NCBI GenBank assembly: GCA_031260925.1
Contig: JAISKN010000057.1
Location: 1-33,987, forward strand
From: Prevotellaceae bacterium
Lineage (GTDB): Bacteria; Bacteroidota; Bacteroidia; Bacteroidales; Paludibacteraceae
Length of the DNA stretch: 33,987 bases
Direction: 5' to 3'
Below, piece after piece: positions 16,320-24,875 of this stretch. The notes below the pieces were generated by a model. It saw only the letters and a list, made by a program, of their open reading frames with translations, searched no databases and had not been told where the DNA came from. Position numbers and translations under genes: made by a program. Every line of letters starts with the position of its first letter. The first letter of the stretch is position 1.

Positions 16320-16981
16320 TTGTAAATTTTAAAAATATGACAAATTATCAAAAAGACATAGAAATTTTAAAATTAGAACTTCCAAAACTTTCCAAATTTT
16401 GGGACGGAAAAACCTGCGTTCTCGAACTCAAAGAGGCAGATTATAATTGGCGGCAAATGGAATGGTGGGCATTTTATTTTGAGTGGAAAGTTAAAAGTAT
16501 TTTGACTGATAAATTTACGGCAGGCGATAGATTTAACAATGTTACATTTGATTTGAAGGGCGCAATAAATTGGGACTTGAAGGCAAAAGCGATAAAATCT
16601 GACGACCATAAAGTAATATTAAACGACAAATCGGCAATGGAACAATCTATTGAAAATCACGGTTTTCACGGTGAAATTATTGCTCTTTGCGATGTAGAAT
16701 ATAATGACCACGACCGCAGTTTTCAAAAATGGCATACCGAATTAAAGGGCGGAAAATCAATTTATGAAATAGAGCGAGAGGCGAGAACTTCAATTTCTCG
16801 TTACCGCAAAACCAAAGCAGAATTAACAGAAATAGTTTTGTTGATTTTGAAAAAAGAAGATTTAGACTTGTTGGCAACAATGAAACAAGGCAGAAATTCT
16901 AACGGAAAACCTCGCCCCGAAAAGTATATGCTTGATTTAGAAATGATTGGCGAATTTGAAAATTACATTTTGAAAATATAA
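16316..16981 (+). CDS. Putative PD-(D/E)XK restriction endonuclease
   Basis: A 221-residue protein of no family I can name with certainty. The stretch NVTFDLKGAINWDLKAKAIK (residues 75-94) fits a PD-(D/E)XK nuclease core, with D79 and the D87-L-K89 pair on adjacent strands. An upstream acidic helix (E36 to E40) and the Trp-rich region RQMEWWAFYFEWK fit the N-terminal fold. It overlaps the RNase H gene by 4 nt and the methyltransferase start by 1 nt (TAATG), the close coupling expected of a type II restriction-modification pair. Start could also be ATG 16337. The assignment rests on the motif and the neighbour. The recognition site is unknown. Confidence 0.72.
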   Translation: MIVNFKNMTNYQKDIEILKLELPKLSKFWDGKTCVLELKEADYNWRQMEWWAFYFEWKVKSILTDKFTAGDRFNNVTFDLKGAINWDLKAKAIKSDDHKVILNDKSAMEQSIENHGFHGEIIALCDVEYNDHDRSFQKWHTELKGGKSIYEIEREARTSISRYRKTKAELTEIVLLILKKEDLDLLATMKQGRNSNGKPRPEKYMLDLEMIGEFENYILKI

Positions 16982-17970
16982 TGTTTTACAACGAAGATTG
17001 CATTTTAGGTGCAAAAAAATATTTAAAAGATAATTCTGTCGATTTGATAATTTCAGACCCGCCGTATGGAATTGGCGGCGACAAATTGGACAAGCATTAC
17101 AATCGCGATGAAAGTAATGTGATTGATGGTTATGTGGAAGTGACTGAAAATGAGTACCCTGAATTTACAATGCAATGGATTAAAGAGGCAGAAAGAGTAT
17201 TAAAACCAAGCGGCAGCATTTATATTGTATCAGGTTATTCAAATCTTCGCCATATTCTTAACGCATTGGCAAACACAAAGTTACAGGGAAAAAATCATAT
17301 TATTTGGAAATATAATTTTGGAGTTTATACAAGCAAAAAATACATTTCTTCGCATTATCATATTTTGTATTATGTGAAACCGCCTTGCAATCAGGCAACT
17401 TTTAACACCAATGCTTTTTTTGCCGACAGCGAAAAAGCAGAAAATGGCGGAAGTGCAAATTATCTTGACAGAGAAGACGTTTGGATTATCAACCGCGAGT
17501 ACAAACCAAATCAGATTAAGAACAAAAATGAGTTGCCAAAAACGCTTTTGACAAAAATGATTTTATATTCGAGCAACCCTAATGATATAGTTTGCGATTT
17601 ATTTTTAGGCAGTTTTTCGACTGCAAAAGTTGCAATAGGTTTAGGCAGAAAATCTTGCGGTTTTGAAATCAATAAAAATGCTTTTGATTATCAAATGCAG
17701 GAAATGGAAAAAATAAAATCAGGAGAAATGCTTTCTGAATTAAGGCAAGTGCCTGAAAATAAATTAATTAACAAAGGTAAGCCTTTGTCGAAAGAGGAAA
17801 TTGAAATCATAAAAAATAAATTTACACATTATTTTCGTAAAGGTTATACAAAAAAACGTACAATAGAAACTTTGTCAAAAGAACAGGGAAGGGGTTATTT
17901 TTCAATATTAAATATCGTTGATAAACAGGAATTTAAACATAATAAAATAGCGGAACGTTCATTATTTTAA
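16981..17970 (+). CDS. Site-specific DNA methyltransferase (N6-adenine or N4-cytosine type)
   Basis: A 329-residue SAM-dependent DNA methyltransferase. The catalytic motif IV is DPPYG (residues 26-30, in LIISDPPYGIGG) near the N-terminus, and the SAM-binding motif I comes later as DLFLGSFSTAKVAIGLGR (about 211-228), followed by CGFEIN. Catalytic before SAM motif is the β-class order. Motif I has Ser-Phe where FxGxG is usual, a variant I recall in some family members, so activity is likely. The C-terminal tail from about 250 is charged and may contact DNA. It is the probable partner of the preceding endonuclease and protects host sites. Specificity cannot be predicted by eye. Confidence 0.93.
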   Translation: MFYNEDCILGAKKYLKDNSVDLIISDPPYGIGGDKLDKHYNRDESNVIDGYVEVTENEYPEFTMQWIKEAERVLKPSGSIYIVSGYSNLRHILNALANTKLQGKNHIIWKYNFGVYTSKKYISSHYHILYYVKPPCNQATFNTNAFFADSEKAENGGSANYLDREDVWIINREYKPNQIKNKNELPKTLLTKMILYSSNPNDIVCDLFLGSFSTAKVAIGLGRKSCGFEINKNAFDYQMQEMEKIKSGEMLSELRQVPENKLINKGKPLSKEEIEIIKNKFTHYFRKGYTKKRTIETLSKEQGRGYFSILNIVDKQEFKHNKIAERSLF

Positions 17971-18003
17971 ATCGTAAATTATTAAATTGTAAATCATAAA
18001 TAT

Positions 18004-19587
18004 ATGTCAGAAAAAATAAAAGTTAGTGAAGTTTCAGAAGTGCTTTTAAGGCAACTTGAAGGAATGAGTACAAGCGTGCAGTATGACGAAATCGGCACTG
18101 TACTCGAAGTAGGAGACGGCGTGGCGCGCATCTACGGACTGAACAACGCTGAGGCAAACGAACTCCTTGAATTTGAAAACGGCATCAAAGCCATTGTTAT
18201 GAATCTTGAAGAAGACAATGTTGGTGCGGTGTTGCTCGGCTCTTCGAGCGAAGTCAAAGAAGGCTTTACCGTGAAACGCACGCGCGAAGTGGTAAATATC
18301 GGTGTGAGCGAACAGATGCTTGGGCGTGTGATTAATCCGCTCGGCGAGCCGCTTGACGGCGGCAGCGCAATCGGCGGCGAAAAAATTGAAATGCCGCTCG
18401 AACGTAAAGCACCGGGCGTAATTTTCCGCCAGCCTGTTACCGAGCCGCTGCAAACGGGCTTGAAAGCCATTGATGCAATGATACCAATCGGGCGCGGGCA
18501 ACGCGAACTTATCATCGGCGACCGCCAAACAGGCAAAACCACTATCGCCATTGACACGATTATCAACCAGCGCGCCAATTATGAGGCGGGTGACCCTGTT
18601 TATTGCATATACGTTGCCTGCGGACAAAAAGGCTCAACTGTTGCCTCGATTGTGAATACGCTGCGCGAACACGGCGCAATGGACTACACGATTGTAGTAA
18701 TGGCAACCGCCTCCGACCCCGCAGCAATGCAGTATTTCGCGCCGTTTGCAGGTGCTGCTATCGGCGAATATTTCCGCGACACTGGTCGCCACGCGCTCGT
18801 GGTGTATGACGATTTGTCGAAACAGGCTGTTGCCTACCGCGAAGTTTCGTTGATTTTGCGTCGTCCTTCTGGGCGCGAAGCCTACCCTGGCGATGTATTT
18901 TATCTGCATTCGCGGCTTTTGGAACGCGCAGCAAAAATCATTAAACGCCAAGAAGTTGCGGAGAAAATGAACGATTTACCCGAAAGCCTGAAAAGCAAAG
19001 TCAAAGGCGGCGGCTCGCTTACCGCTTTGCCCATTATCGAAACGCAGGCGGGAGATGTGTCGGCGTATATTCCTACAAATGTGATTTCTATTACAGACGG
19101 ACAGATTTTCCTTGACACAAACCTTTTCAATCAGGGCAATCGCCCTGCGATTGACGTGGGAATTTCGGTGTCGCGCGTGGGAGGCTCGGCGCAGATTAAG
19201 GCAATGAAAAAAGTGGCGGGAACACTCAAAATTGACCAAGCGCAATACCGTGAGTTAGAGGCATTTACGCAATTCGGCAGCGATATGGACGCTGTTACTG
19301 CACGAACTATTGACAAAGGGCGCAAAAACACGAAACTGCTTGTGCAGGCGTTGCACGCTCCGATGACGGTAGAAAACCAAATTGCTGTGCTGTATTGCGG
19401 CACAAACGGTTTGTTGCGGGCATTGCCGTTGGAAAAAGTCGCCGATTTCGAGCGCGAATTTCTCAATATTTTGGAACTCAAACACAAAAACGATGTTTTA
19501 GATATTTTGAAAAAAGGCGTTATTGACGACAGCATAACCGAAATTCTAAAAGAAACGGCTGCGGAAATTATTGATGCAATGAAATAA
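18004..19587 (+). CDS. atpA: F1Fo ATP synthase subunit alpha (AtpA)
   Basis: A 527-residue non-catalytic α subunit of F1. Walker A is GDRQTGKT (residues 172-179). The [11 protein letters not shown] segment (about residue 385 on) carries the arginine that reaches into the β active site. [14 protein letters not shown] is also typical. Codons here are rich in GCG, CGC and GGC, in contrast to the AT-rich methyltransferase gene just upstream. No promoter is visible in the 33-nt gap, which instead holds AATCGTAAAT/GTAAATC strings like the family E repeat after atpC. The next gene starts 12 nt downstream. atpG, its usual follower, is 9.65 kb away. Confidence 0.98.
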   Translation: MSEKIKVSEVSEVLLRQLEGMSTSVQYDEIGTVLEVGDGVARIYGLNNAEANELLEFENGIKAIVMNLEEDNVGAVLLGSSSEVKEGFTVKRTREVVNIGVSEQMLGRVINPLGEPLDGGSAIGGEKIEMPLERKAPGVIFRQPVTEPLQTGLKAIDAMIPIGRGQRELIIGDRQTGKTTIAIDTIINQRANYEAGDPVYCIYVACGQKGSTVASIVNTLREHGAMDYTIVVMATASDPAAMQYFAPFAGAAIGEYFRDTGRHALVVYDDLSKQAVAYREVSLILRRPSGREAYPGDVFYLHSRLLERAAKIIKRQEVAEKMNDLPESLKSKVKGGGSLTALPIIETQAGDVSAYIPTNVISITDGQIFLDTNLFNQGNRPAIDVGISVSRVGGSAQIKAMKKVAGTLKIDQAQYRELEAFTQFGSDMDAVTARTIDKGRKNTKLLVQALHAPMTVENQIAVLYCGTNGLLRALPLEKVADFEREFLNILELKHKNDVLDILKKGVIDDSITEILKETAAEIIDAMK

Positions 19588-19599
19588 AAAAATACATTT

Positions 19600-20169
19600 A
19601 TGGAAAACTTTAATTATCAAGACAAACACATTTTATTTGTCTGTACGGGCAACACCTGCCGCAGTGCAATGGCAGAGGCTTTTCTCAAAGATGCTTTGAA
19701 GCAGGAAGATATTCCAGAGTTAAAAGGGATTAAAGTCGTGTCTTGCGGCACAGACGCGGAGTATGGATGCTGTCCTTCAATATTTGCGATTGACGCTATG
19801 GCAGAGGCAGATATTGACATACGCAAGCATAGAAGTCAGCCGTTTTCAGAGGATTTAGTTAAAAATTCACTGGCAATTTTTGCATTAGACCAAGTGCATT
19901 TATCAAAAATAGAAAATCGGTACGGTGCTGTTATGCCAGAAGACAGTTATTTGATAACTCATTGGAAAACAATTAATCCGCATCACGGCATATCTGACCC
20001 TTGGGGCAAAACATTTCAATTTTATCAGGAATGTCGAAACAAAATTGCCGATACAATACCGTCAATTTTATTCTTTTTGAGAATGAAATTTTTGCTTAAA
20101 GAAACCGAATTGAACACCGAAAACTCTCAATTTTATAAACCTTATTGCAAAAAAGTGCCTCTTATTTGA
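19600..20169 (+). CDS. Low-molecular-weight phosphatase / arsenate-reductase-like protein
   Basis: A 189-residue protein with the LMW-PTP P-loop CTGNTCRS at residues 15-22 (C15 nucleophile, R21 phosphate binding) and a downstream ISDPWGK that supplies the general-acid aspartate. The core occupies about 160 residues, and an extra tail of about 30 (KETELNTENSQFYKPYCKK) follows. Family members dephosphorylate tyrosine or reduce arsenate. VSCGTDAEYGCCPS adds cysteines at about 49-58, which might form a redox relay, but their pattern does not settle the choice. It starts 12 nt after atpA and is probably co-transcribed with it. It is not an ATP synthase component. Confidence 0.85.
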   Translation: MENFNYQDKHILFVCTGNTCRSAMAEAFLKDALKQEDIPELKGIKVVSCGTDAEYGCCPSIFAIDAMAEADIDIRKHRSQPFSEDLVKNSLAIFALDQVHLSKIENRYGAVMPEDSYLITHWKTINPHHGISDPWGKTFQFYQECRNKIADTIPSILFFLRMKFLLKETELNTENSQFYKPYCKKVPLI

Positions 20170-20223
20170 GAAAACAAATATTGTCAAATATATTTGCAGA
20201 ATAAATAAAATTAACTACATTTG
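20165..20223 (+). promoter_or_regulatory. Tandem promoters of the tandem-TIR gene
   Basis: Two consensus-like pairs overlap the end of the phosphatase gene: TTTG 20165-20168 with TATATTTG 20189-20196 (20-nt spacer), and TTTG 20193-20196 with TACATTTG 20216-20223 (19-nt spacer). The gene starts at 20274. The TIR gene therefore has its own transcription start inside the atp cluster. Confidence 0.6.
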
Positions 20224-20273
20224 TACAATTTTTTAACTCAAAAAATTAAATGATTAACAAATAAATACAAAAT

Positions 20274-22442
20274 ATGAAAACAAAATATCAAATAATTATA
20301 TTGTTGTCAGTGTTTTCACTGCTTTGGGCTTGTGTAGTTGGTTTATCAAATTCATTTTGGGGATTTGGAAGTGCTGTAAAAACATTTTTTATTTTTCTCC
20401 TTGTTGAAACTTTCCTAACCATATCGGTTTTTGGAGCCAAGTCAATGAATAAATTTCAATTCTTTATGATATTGATGGCGTTATCCATAATTCCAATTTA
20501 TACATTTTTCAAATACGATTACCAGACTGCTGTTGTCGTTGCCATTTATTGTGTTACACCGTTCATATTAATGCTCGTAGATAAACTCCTGCCTAATGAC
20601 CCAAACGAACAAGCCCGTAATACGAAAAGAGAAAATGAGGAAAACTATAGAGAATATGAGTATTTTATATCATTTGCTCCAGAAGACAGAGATATTGCAA
20701 AAAAAATCGCCGAATGTTTAGAGGCTCAAGGAGAGCGTTGCTTGATTTCACCGCACGCGGAGTCTCCTCATTTTATATCTGCAGTAAGAGGTCCCAAGAT
20801 AAATAGAGATGAAGAAAAATTGCTAAGAAAAGAAATTGCAATAAATCTAAAAAAATGCAGGTATTTTCTCTTTGTCAGTTCGGCTTGGAAGTTAAGCAAA
20901 GGAACAGGGGGATACGCCAAAGCGATTCATAGTATTCCCGTCAACGCCTCAAGTCTAAACCATGTAGAAATGTCGATATGGACAAAAAGATATGTTTGTA
21001 CAATTTATATCGCCCGCGTTGCTAAATCTGGAGAGTCTTATAGACTTGAACTACATACATGGGAACCCGCTTATCTTACAATTGGTTATGTTGATGAAGA
21101 TGCCGTTGCTTTCAACGAACAGAAAGAGGCACTCAAAACACAATTAGAGAAATTGTTAAGCAATGGAGTAAAAGACACAACTGATGTACATTTTATGATG
21201 GCAGCAAAAAAAGAAACCAAGCAGGGAATATATGCAGATGTGGATGTTTATGCTTATAGTAAAGAATTTGAGAAATTAGTTGCTGATGAAGTGCGGGCGG
21301 AATTAGGAAAGGCAAATACGCGAAAAAGTTCTCCACATACTTTGGCTTGTGGTGCGAAATTGGAAATAGAACTTCTTTCCCCTAACATTACGATTGAGGA
21401 TAATCGAAAAAAATTCGTCTGGGAAGACGAATATTGTAAAGCAATGTTTCAAATTTACGTTCCAGATAATTATCATAAAGAACAAATTGCATTGAAAGCC
21501 TTTATTTTTGCTGACGATGTTCTAATAGAGCAAATTTCGTCTGCCGTTGATATTAAAAAATTGGATAGCAACCGCAAAATACTTGATGGCATTACAGGGC
21601 GAATTAAAAAATTATTTGTGTCATACGCCAGTGAAGATAGGGATAAAGTAATGGATTGTGTGAAAACAATCAAATCTGTTTCTCCGCAAATGGAGGTTAT
21701 TATTGATGAAGATAGTATTACACAAGAAAAACTTTGTTGGAATCATAAATTGGAGGGAAAAATTACATCTTCAGACGTTTTTTATCTGTATTGGTCTCGA
21801 TATGCGAGCATCTCGGATTTGGTGCGGGAGGAATATAGATACGCGATAAAAAAAGGTGGGGCGGAATTCATTGTCATACACATATTAGAATCAACAGAAA
21901 CACCACCTCCGCTTCCTGATGAATTGTCGGGTTGCAAGCATAATACCGAGCATTTGATGTTGAGAGAAATCAGTACCTTGGAAATAGAAAACTATAATTA
22001 CACAATTAAACTTCATAAATATAATGATATGAAAATAGAAATGGCTCCCCTGCCTAAAGCAGTGTTTATTCTGTTTCTAAGACATGAGGAAGGCATTATT
22101 CTCAAGGAAATAAGTGATTATAAAGATGAATTAACAGCAATATACCAGGTCATCAACAATAGAACAACTGATGAGCAGGAAAATATTCTCAATAATAAAA
22201 CAAATGAAAAGCAGGAAAAAAATATAAACAAGAGTATTGAAAAAATATGCAAACAGGAGTCATTAAATGAGATGATTACCAGAATCAAGGAAGCATTTAA
22301 TGACCCAAAAATAAGAACTGTTGCTGACAACTACTTTATTACAGGAGACGAAAGAGGGGGAGTTAGAAAAATTAAACTTGACAGGAAACTTGTTGTGTTG
22401 CCTGAAAAGTTTAATCGCATACAAAAAGCAAATAAATGTTAA
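20274..22442 (+). CDS. Membrane-anchored protein with two TIR-like domains
   Basis: A 722-residue protein. Residues about 5-105 hold three or four membrane segments. A TIR-like domain follows at about 128-250 (YEYFISFAPEDRDIAKKIA ... CRYFLFVSSAW ... NHVEMSIW, with E232 as possible catalytic Glu). Then comes a β-rich linker of about 300-430, and a second TIR domain at about 445-540 (KKLFVSYASEDRDKVMDC ... SDVFYLYWSRYASISDLV ... with E519/E520). A C-terminal segment (PKAVFILFLRHEEGIILKEI, then about 690 on) resembles a small module I recall from other Bacteroidota proteins. TIR domains in bacterial defence degrade NAD or make signalling nucleotides. No standard partner gene of Thoeris or CBASS adjoins it. 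Own promoters are present. Role in defence is inferred. Confidence 0.85.
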   Translation: MKTKYQIIILLSVFSLLWACVVGLSNSFWGFGSAVKTFFIFLLVETFLTISVFGAKSMNKFQFFMILMALSIIPIYTFFKYDYQTAVVVAIYCVTPFILMLVDKLLPNDPNEQARNTKRENEENYREYEYFISFAPEDRDIAKKIAECLEAQGERCLISPHAESPHFISAVRGPKINRDEEKLLRKEIAINLKKCRYFLFVSSAWKLSKGTGGYAKAIHSIPVNASSLNHVEMSIWTKRYVCTIYIARVAKSGESYRLELHTWEPAYLTIGYVDEDAVAFNEQKEALKTQLEKLLSNGVKDTTDVHFMMAAKKETKQGIYADVDVYAYSKEFEKLVADEVRAELGKANTRKSSPHTLACGAKLEIELLSPNITIEDNRKKFVWEDEYCKAMFQIYVPDNYHKEQIALKAFIFADDVLIEQISSAVDIKKLDSNRKILDGITGRIKKLFVSYASEDRDKVMDCVKTIKSVSPQMEVIIDEDSITQEKLCWNHKLEGKITSSDVFYLYWSRYASISDLVREEYRYAIKKGGAEFIVIHILESTETPPPLPDELSGCKHNTEHLMLREISTLEIENYNYTIKLHKYNDMKIEMAPLPKAVFILFLRHEEGIILKEISDYKDELTAIYQVINNRTTDEQENILNNKTNEKQEKNINKSIEKICKQESLNEMITRIKEAFNDPKIRTVADNYFITGDERGGVRKIKLDRKLVVLPEKFNRIQKANKC

Positions 22443-22466
22443 AATTAAAAAACAAGGTTGTTGAAA

Positions 22467-22498
22467 TTTGGATTGTGTTTTGAAAAGACGTAATTTTG
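22467..22498 (+). promoter_or_regulatory. Promoter of the first BspA-like gene
   Basis: TTTG at 22467-22470 and TAATTTTG at 22491-22498 with a 20-nt spacer match the Bacteroidota consensus. The ATG is 61 nt further on, at 22560. Confidence 0.65.
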
Positions 22499-22559
22499 AG
22501 GCGATATTAAACAAATTAATTTATTAACCGCCCCGCAAGAGGCATAAATCAAATTTATT

Positions 22560-24728
22560 ATGAAAAAGAAAATATTACTTTTTATTACAGTGCTTTTAGC
22601 ACTAAACTCGAATGCACAAACGTGGAATCTTGGTGCAAATGTAACGGCTACACTAACAGAATCTACGCTCACAATTAGCGGTACAGGTCCAATGTACAGT
22701 TTTTGGGACAATCCGCCTTTTGCATCTATGTATGAAGGGCGCGCAGATATTGAAACTATAATTATAGAAGATGGCGTAACTTCTATTGGAGATTATGTAT
22801 TTTGTAGGTTTAGCAACTTAACGTATGTATCTATTCCTGGCAGTGTAAAAACTATTGGCTTTAATGCTTTTTATTTATGTACTGGGCTTACGTCTATTGT
22901 ACTGCCTGAAGGGTTAGAAGTAATTGTTGGGCATGCCTTTTGGGGTTGTAGCGGACTTGTTTCTGTAATATTTCCAAGTACTTTAACACAAATAGGCGTA
23001 GATGCTTTTTATATTTGCCATAGTTTAATTTCTGTAATAATTCCCGAAAATGTAACATATATTGGCAATGGCGCTTTTAAGAGTTGCAGTAATTTAACTT
23101 CTGTTGTTATTTTAGGAGACGAGACATTTATTGACGCTAATGCTTTTCTATCAACGCCGTGGTTAAATAACCAACCAAATGGTGTTATATATGTAGGGAA
23201 AATGCTTTATATATACAAAGGAGAAATGCCTGAAAATACTACTATTGATATTTTAGATGGAACCATTCGAATTTGCGATTATGCTTTATCTGGGTTTACA
23301 GGACTTGTTTCTATAAATATTCCTGCAAGTCTTCATGATTTTCGATATTTTGATTTTCAATCCTGTCCAAATCTTACAGCAATGAATGTTGATATTGATA
23401 ATCCTAATTATAGTTCAATAGACGGTGTGCTATACACTAAAAATCAAGAAACATTAATTTTTTGTCCAAGAGGAAAATCTGGCACACTAATTATTCCTGA
23501 AAATGTTACATCTATTGCTTATTGTGCTGTTCAGTCTTGCAATAATTTATCTTCTGTTGTTATTTCTGACAATGTAACATTTATTGATGCTTATGCTTTT
23601 AATAGTTGTATTAATTTATCTTCTGTTGTTATTTCCGGAGACGAAACGTTTATTGATTCTTACGCTTTTTATAATTGTAGCACTTTGACTTCTGTTGTTA
23701 TTTCTGAAAATTTATCATCTATTGGCTCTGATGCCTTTCTATCAACGCCATGGTTAGATAATCAACCAGATGGCGTCATATATATTGGCAAAGTGCTTTA
23801 TGGGTACAATGGAGAAATGCCTGCTAATACGGCTATTGACATTTTAGATGGCACTGTAAATATTTGCCCTTATGTTTTATCTGGGTTTACAGGACTTGTT
23901 TCTATAAATATTCCTGCAAGTCTTTATGATTTTCGATATTATGATTTTGGCTCTTGTCCAAATCTCTCAGCAATGAATGTTGATATTGATAATCCTGATT
24001 ATAGTTCAATAGAAGGTGTGCTGTATACTAAAAATCAAGAAAGATTAATTTTTTGTCCAAGAGGAAAATTAGGCACACTAACTATTCCTGAAAATGTAAT
24101 AGTTATCGGAAATGGTGCTTTTCAGCATTGCAGCAATTTATCTCATGTTGTTATTTCTGAAAATGTAACATTTATTGAAGATGGTGCTTTTATGTTTTGC
24201 AGTAATTTATCTTCTATCACAAACCGTAGCATTATTCCACAAACAATGAGCAATAATATTTTTTGGTCTATAGATGATATTGAGACAGATACATTATATG
24301 TGTTAAATTATTCGCTTGATTTATACAGAGCAGCCGATATTTGGAAAGATTTTGGAACAATACTTCCGTTAGAAGGTTATTATGCTGTAATCTTTAATAT
24401 AAATGGCGAAATAGCCATAACTCAAACAGTTGTGGATGGTAATAAAGCAACAGAACCAGAAATGCCTCAAAAAGATGGCTATATATTTAAAGGTTGGTAT
24501 AATGGCGAAATTCTATGGGATTTTAATAATGCAGTAAACAACGATATTACTTTGACCGCACACTTTGAGGAAATACCTAATAATATAAACAATGTTTCAG
24601 AGAACTTACCTACATCTTCTATTTATGGCTATTACAATATGATTGGGCAAAAACTGCCAAAAGAACCAGATAACGGTATGTATATTATCTTGTATAATAA
24701 CGGCAAAGCGGTAAAAAAACTAAAATAG
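22560..24728 (+). CDS. BspA-like leucine-rich-repeat protein with a type IX sorting domain
   Basis: A 722-residue secreted protein. A signal peptide (MKKKILLFITVLLALNSNA) leads to about 14 LRR_5/BspA repeats of 23 residues (SIPGSVKTIGFNAFYLC and relatives). After these, at about 615-670, is an InlB-type (Listeria-Bacteroides) repeat with KDGYIFKGWYNGE and DITLTAHFEE. The end, YGYYNMIGQKL ... NGMYIILYNNGKAVKKLK, matches a type A C-terminal sorting domain of the type IX secretion system, so the protein is probably exported to and attached at the surface. A 591-bp-offset internal duplication is present (see repeat). BspA relatives bind host or matrix proteins. It has its own promoter and lies between atpA and atpG. 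Confidence 0.92.
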   Translation: MKKKILLFITVLLALNSNAQTWNLGANVTATLTESTLTISGTGPMYSFWDNPPFASMYEGRADIETIIIEDGVTSIGDYVFCRFSNLTYVSIPGSVKTIGFNAFYLCTGLTSIVLPEGLEVIVGHAFWGCSGLVSVIFPSTLTQIGVDAFYICHSLISVIIPENVTYIGNGAFKSCSNLTSVVILGDETFIDANAFLSTPWLNNQPNGVIYVGKMLYIYKGEMPENTTIDILDGTIRICDYALSGFTGLVSINIPASLHDFRYFDFQSCPNLTAMNVDIDNPNYSSIDGVLYTKNQETLIFCPRGKSGTLIIPENVTSIAYCAVQSCNNLSSVVISDNVTFIDAYAFNSCINLSSVVISGDETFIDSYAFYNCSTLTSVVISENLSSIGSDAFLSTPWLDNQPDGVIYIGKVLYGYNGEMPANTAIDILDGTVNICPYVLSGFTGLVSINIPASLYDFRYYDFGSCPNLSAMNVDIDNPDYSSIEGVLYTKNQERLIFCPRGKLGTLTIPENVIVIGNGAFQHCSNLSHVVISENVTFIEDGAFMFCSNLSSITNRSIIPQTMSNNIFWSIDDIETDTLYVLNYSLDLYRAADIWKDFGTILPLEGYYAVIFNINGEIAITQTVVDGNKATEPEMPQKDGYIFKGWYNGEILWDFNNAVNNDITLTAHFEEIPNNINNVSENLPTSSIYGYYNMIGQKLPKEPDNGMYIILYNNGKAVKKLK
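23142..24095 (+). repeat. Internal 591-bp-offset duplication in the BspA-like gene
   Basis: Segments 23142-23504 and 23733-24095 are close copies, offset by 591 bp (197 codons). For example both encode FLSTPWLxNQPxGVIY and SGFTGLVSINIPASL, and both end TIPENV or IIPENV. Similarity continues less strongly after 24095. A recent in-frame duplication of several leucine-rich repeats explains this and offers a substrate for length change by recombination. Confidence 0.85.
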
Positions 24729-24875
24729 AAAAAAAGTTGAAACAAAATTGTTTCGTAGCATCTGACTGTGTAGCAAAGACAGTCTCTAACAGGTTTATAA
24801 CTCCTACTATAGTTGTAAAAATCTAAAATTAAACGTTAAAAAAATCAATAATAAACAATTTAATATCTAAACATT

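Noticed and set aside
16981-17970. Possibility that the methyltransferase is inactive because motif I reads GSF rather than GxG
   Set aside because: I recall the same variant in other β-class enzymes, the DPPYG motif is intact and the gene is full length.
19600-20169. Firm naming as arsenate reductase arsC
   Set aside because: P-loop and DP motif fit both arsenate reductases and tyrosine phosphatases. No ars regulator or efflux gene is nearby, so the narrower name is not supported.
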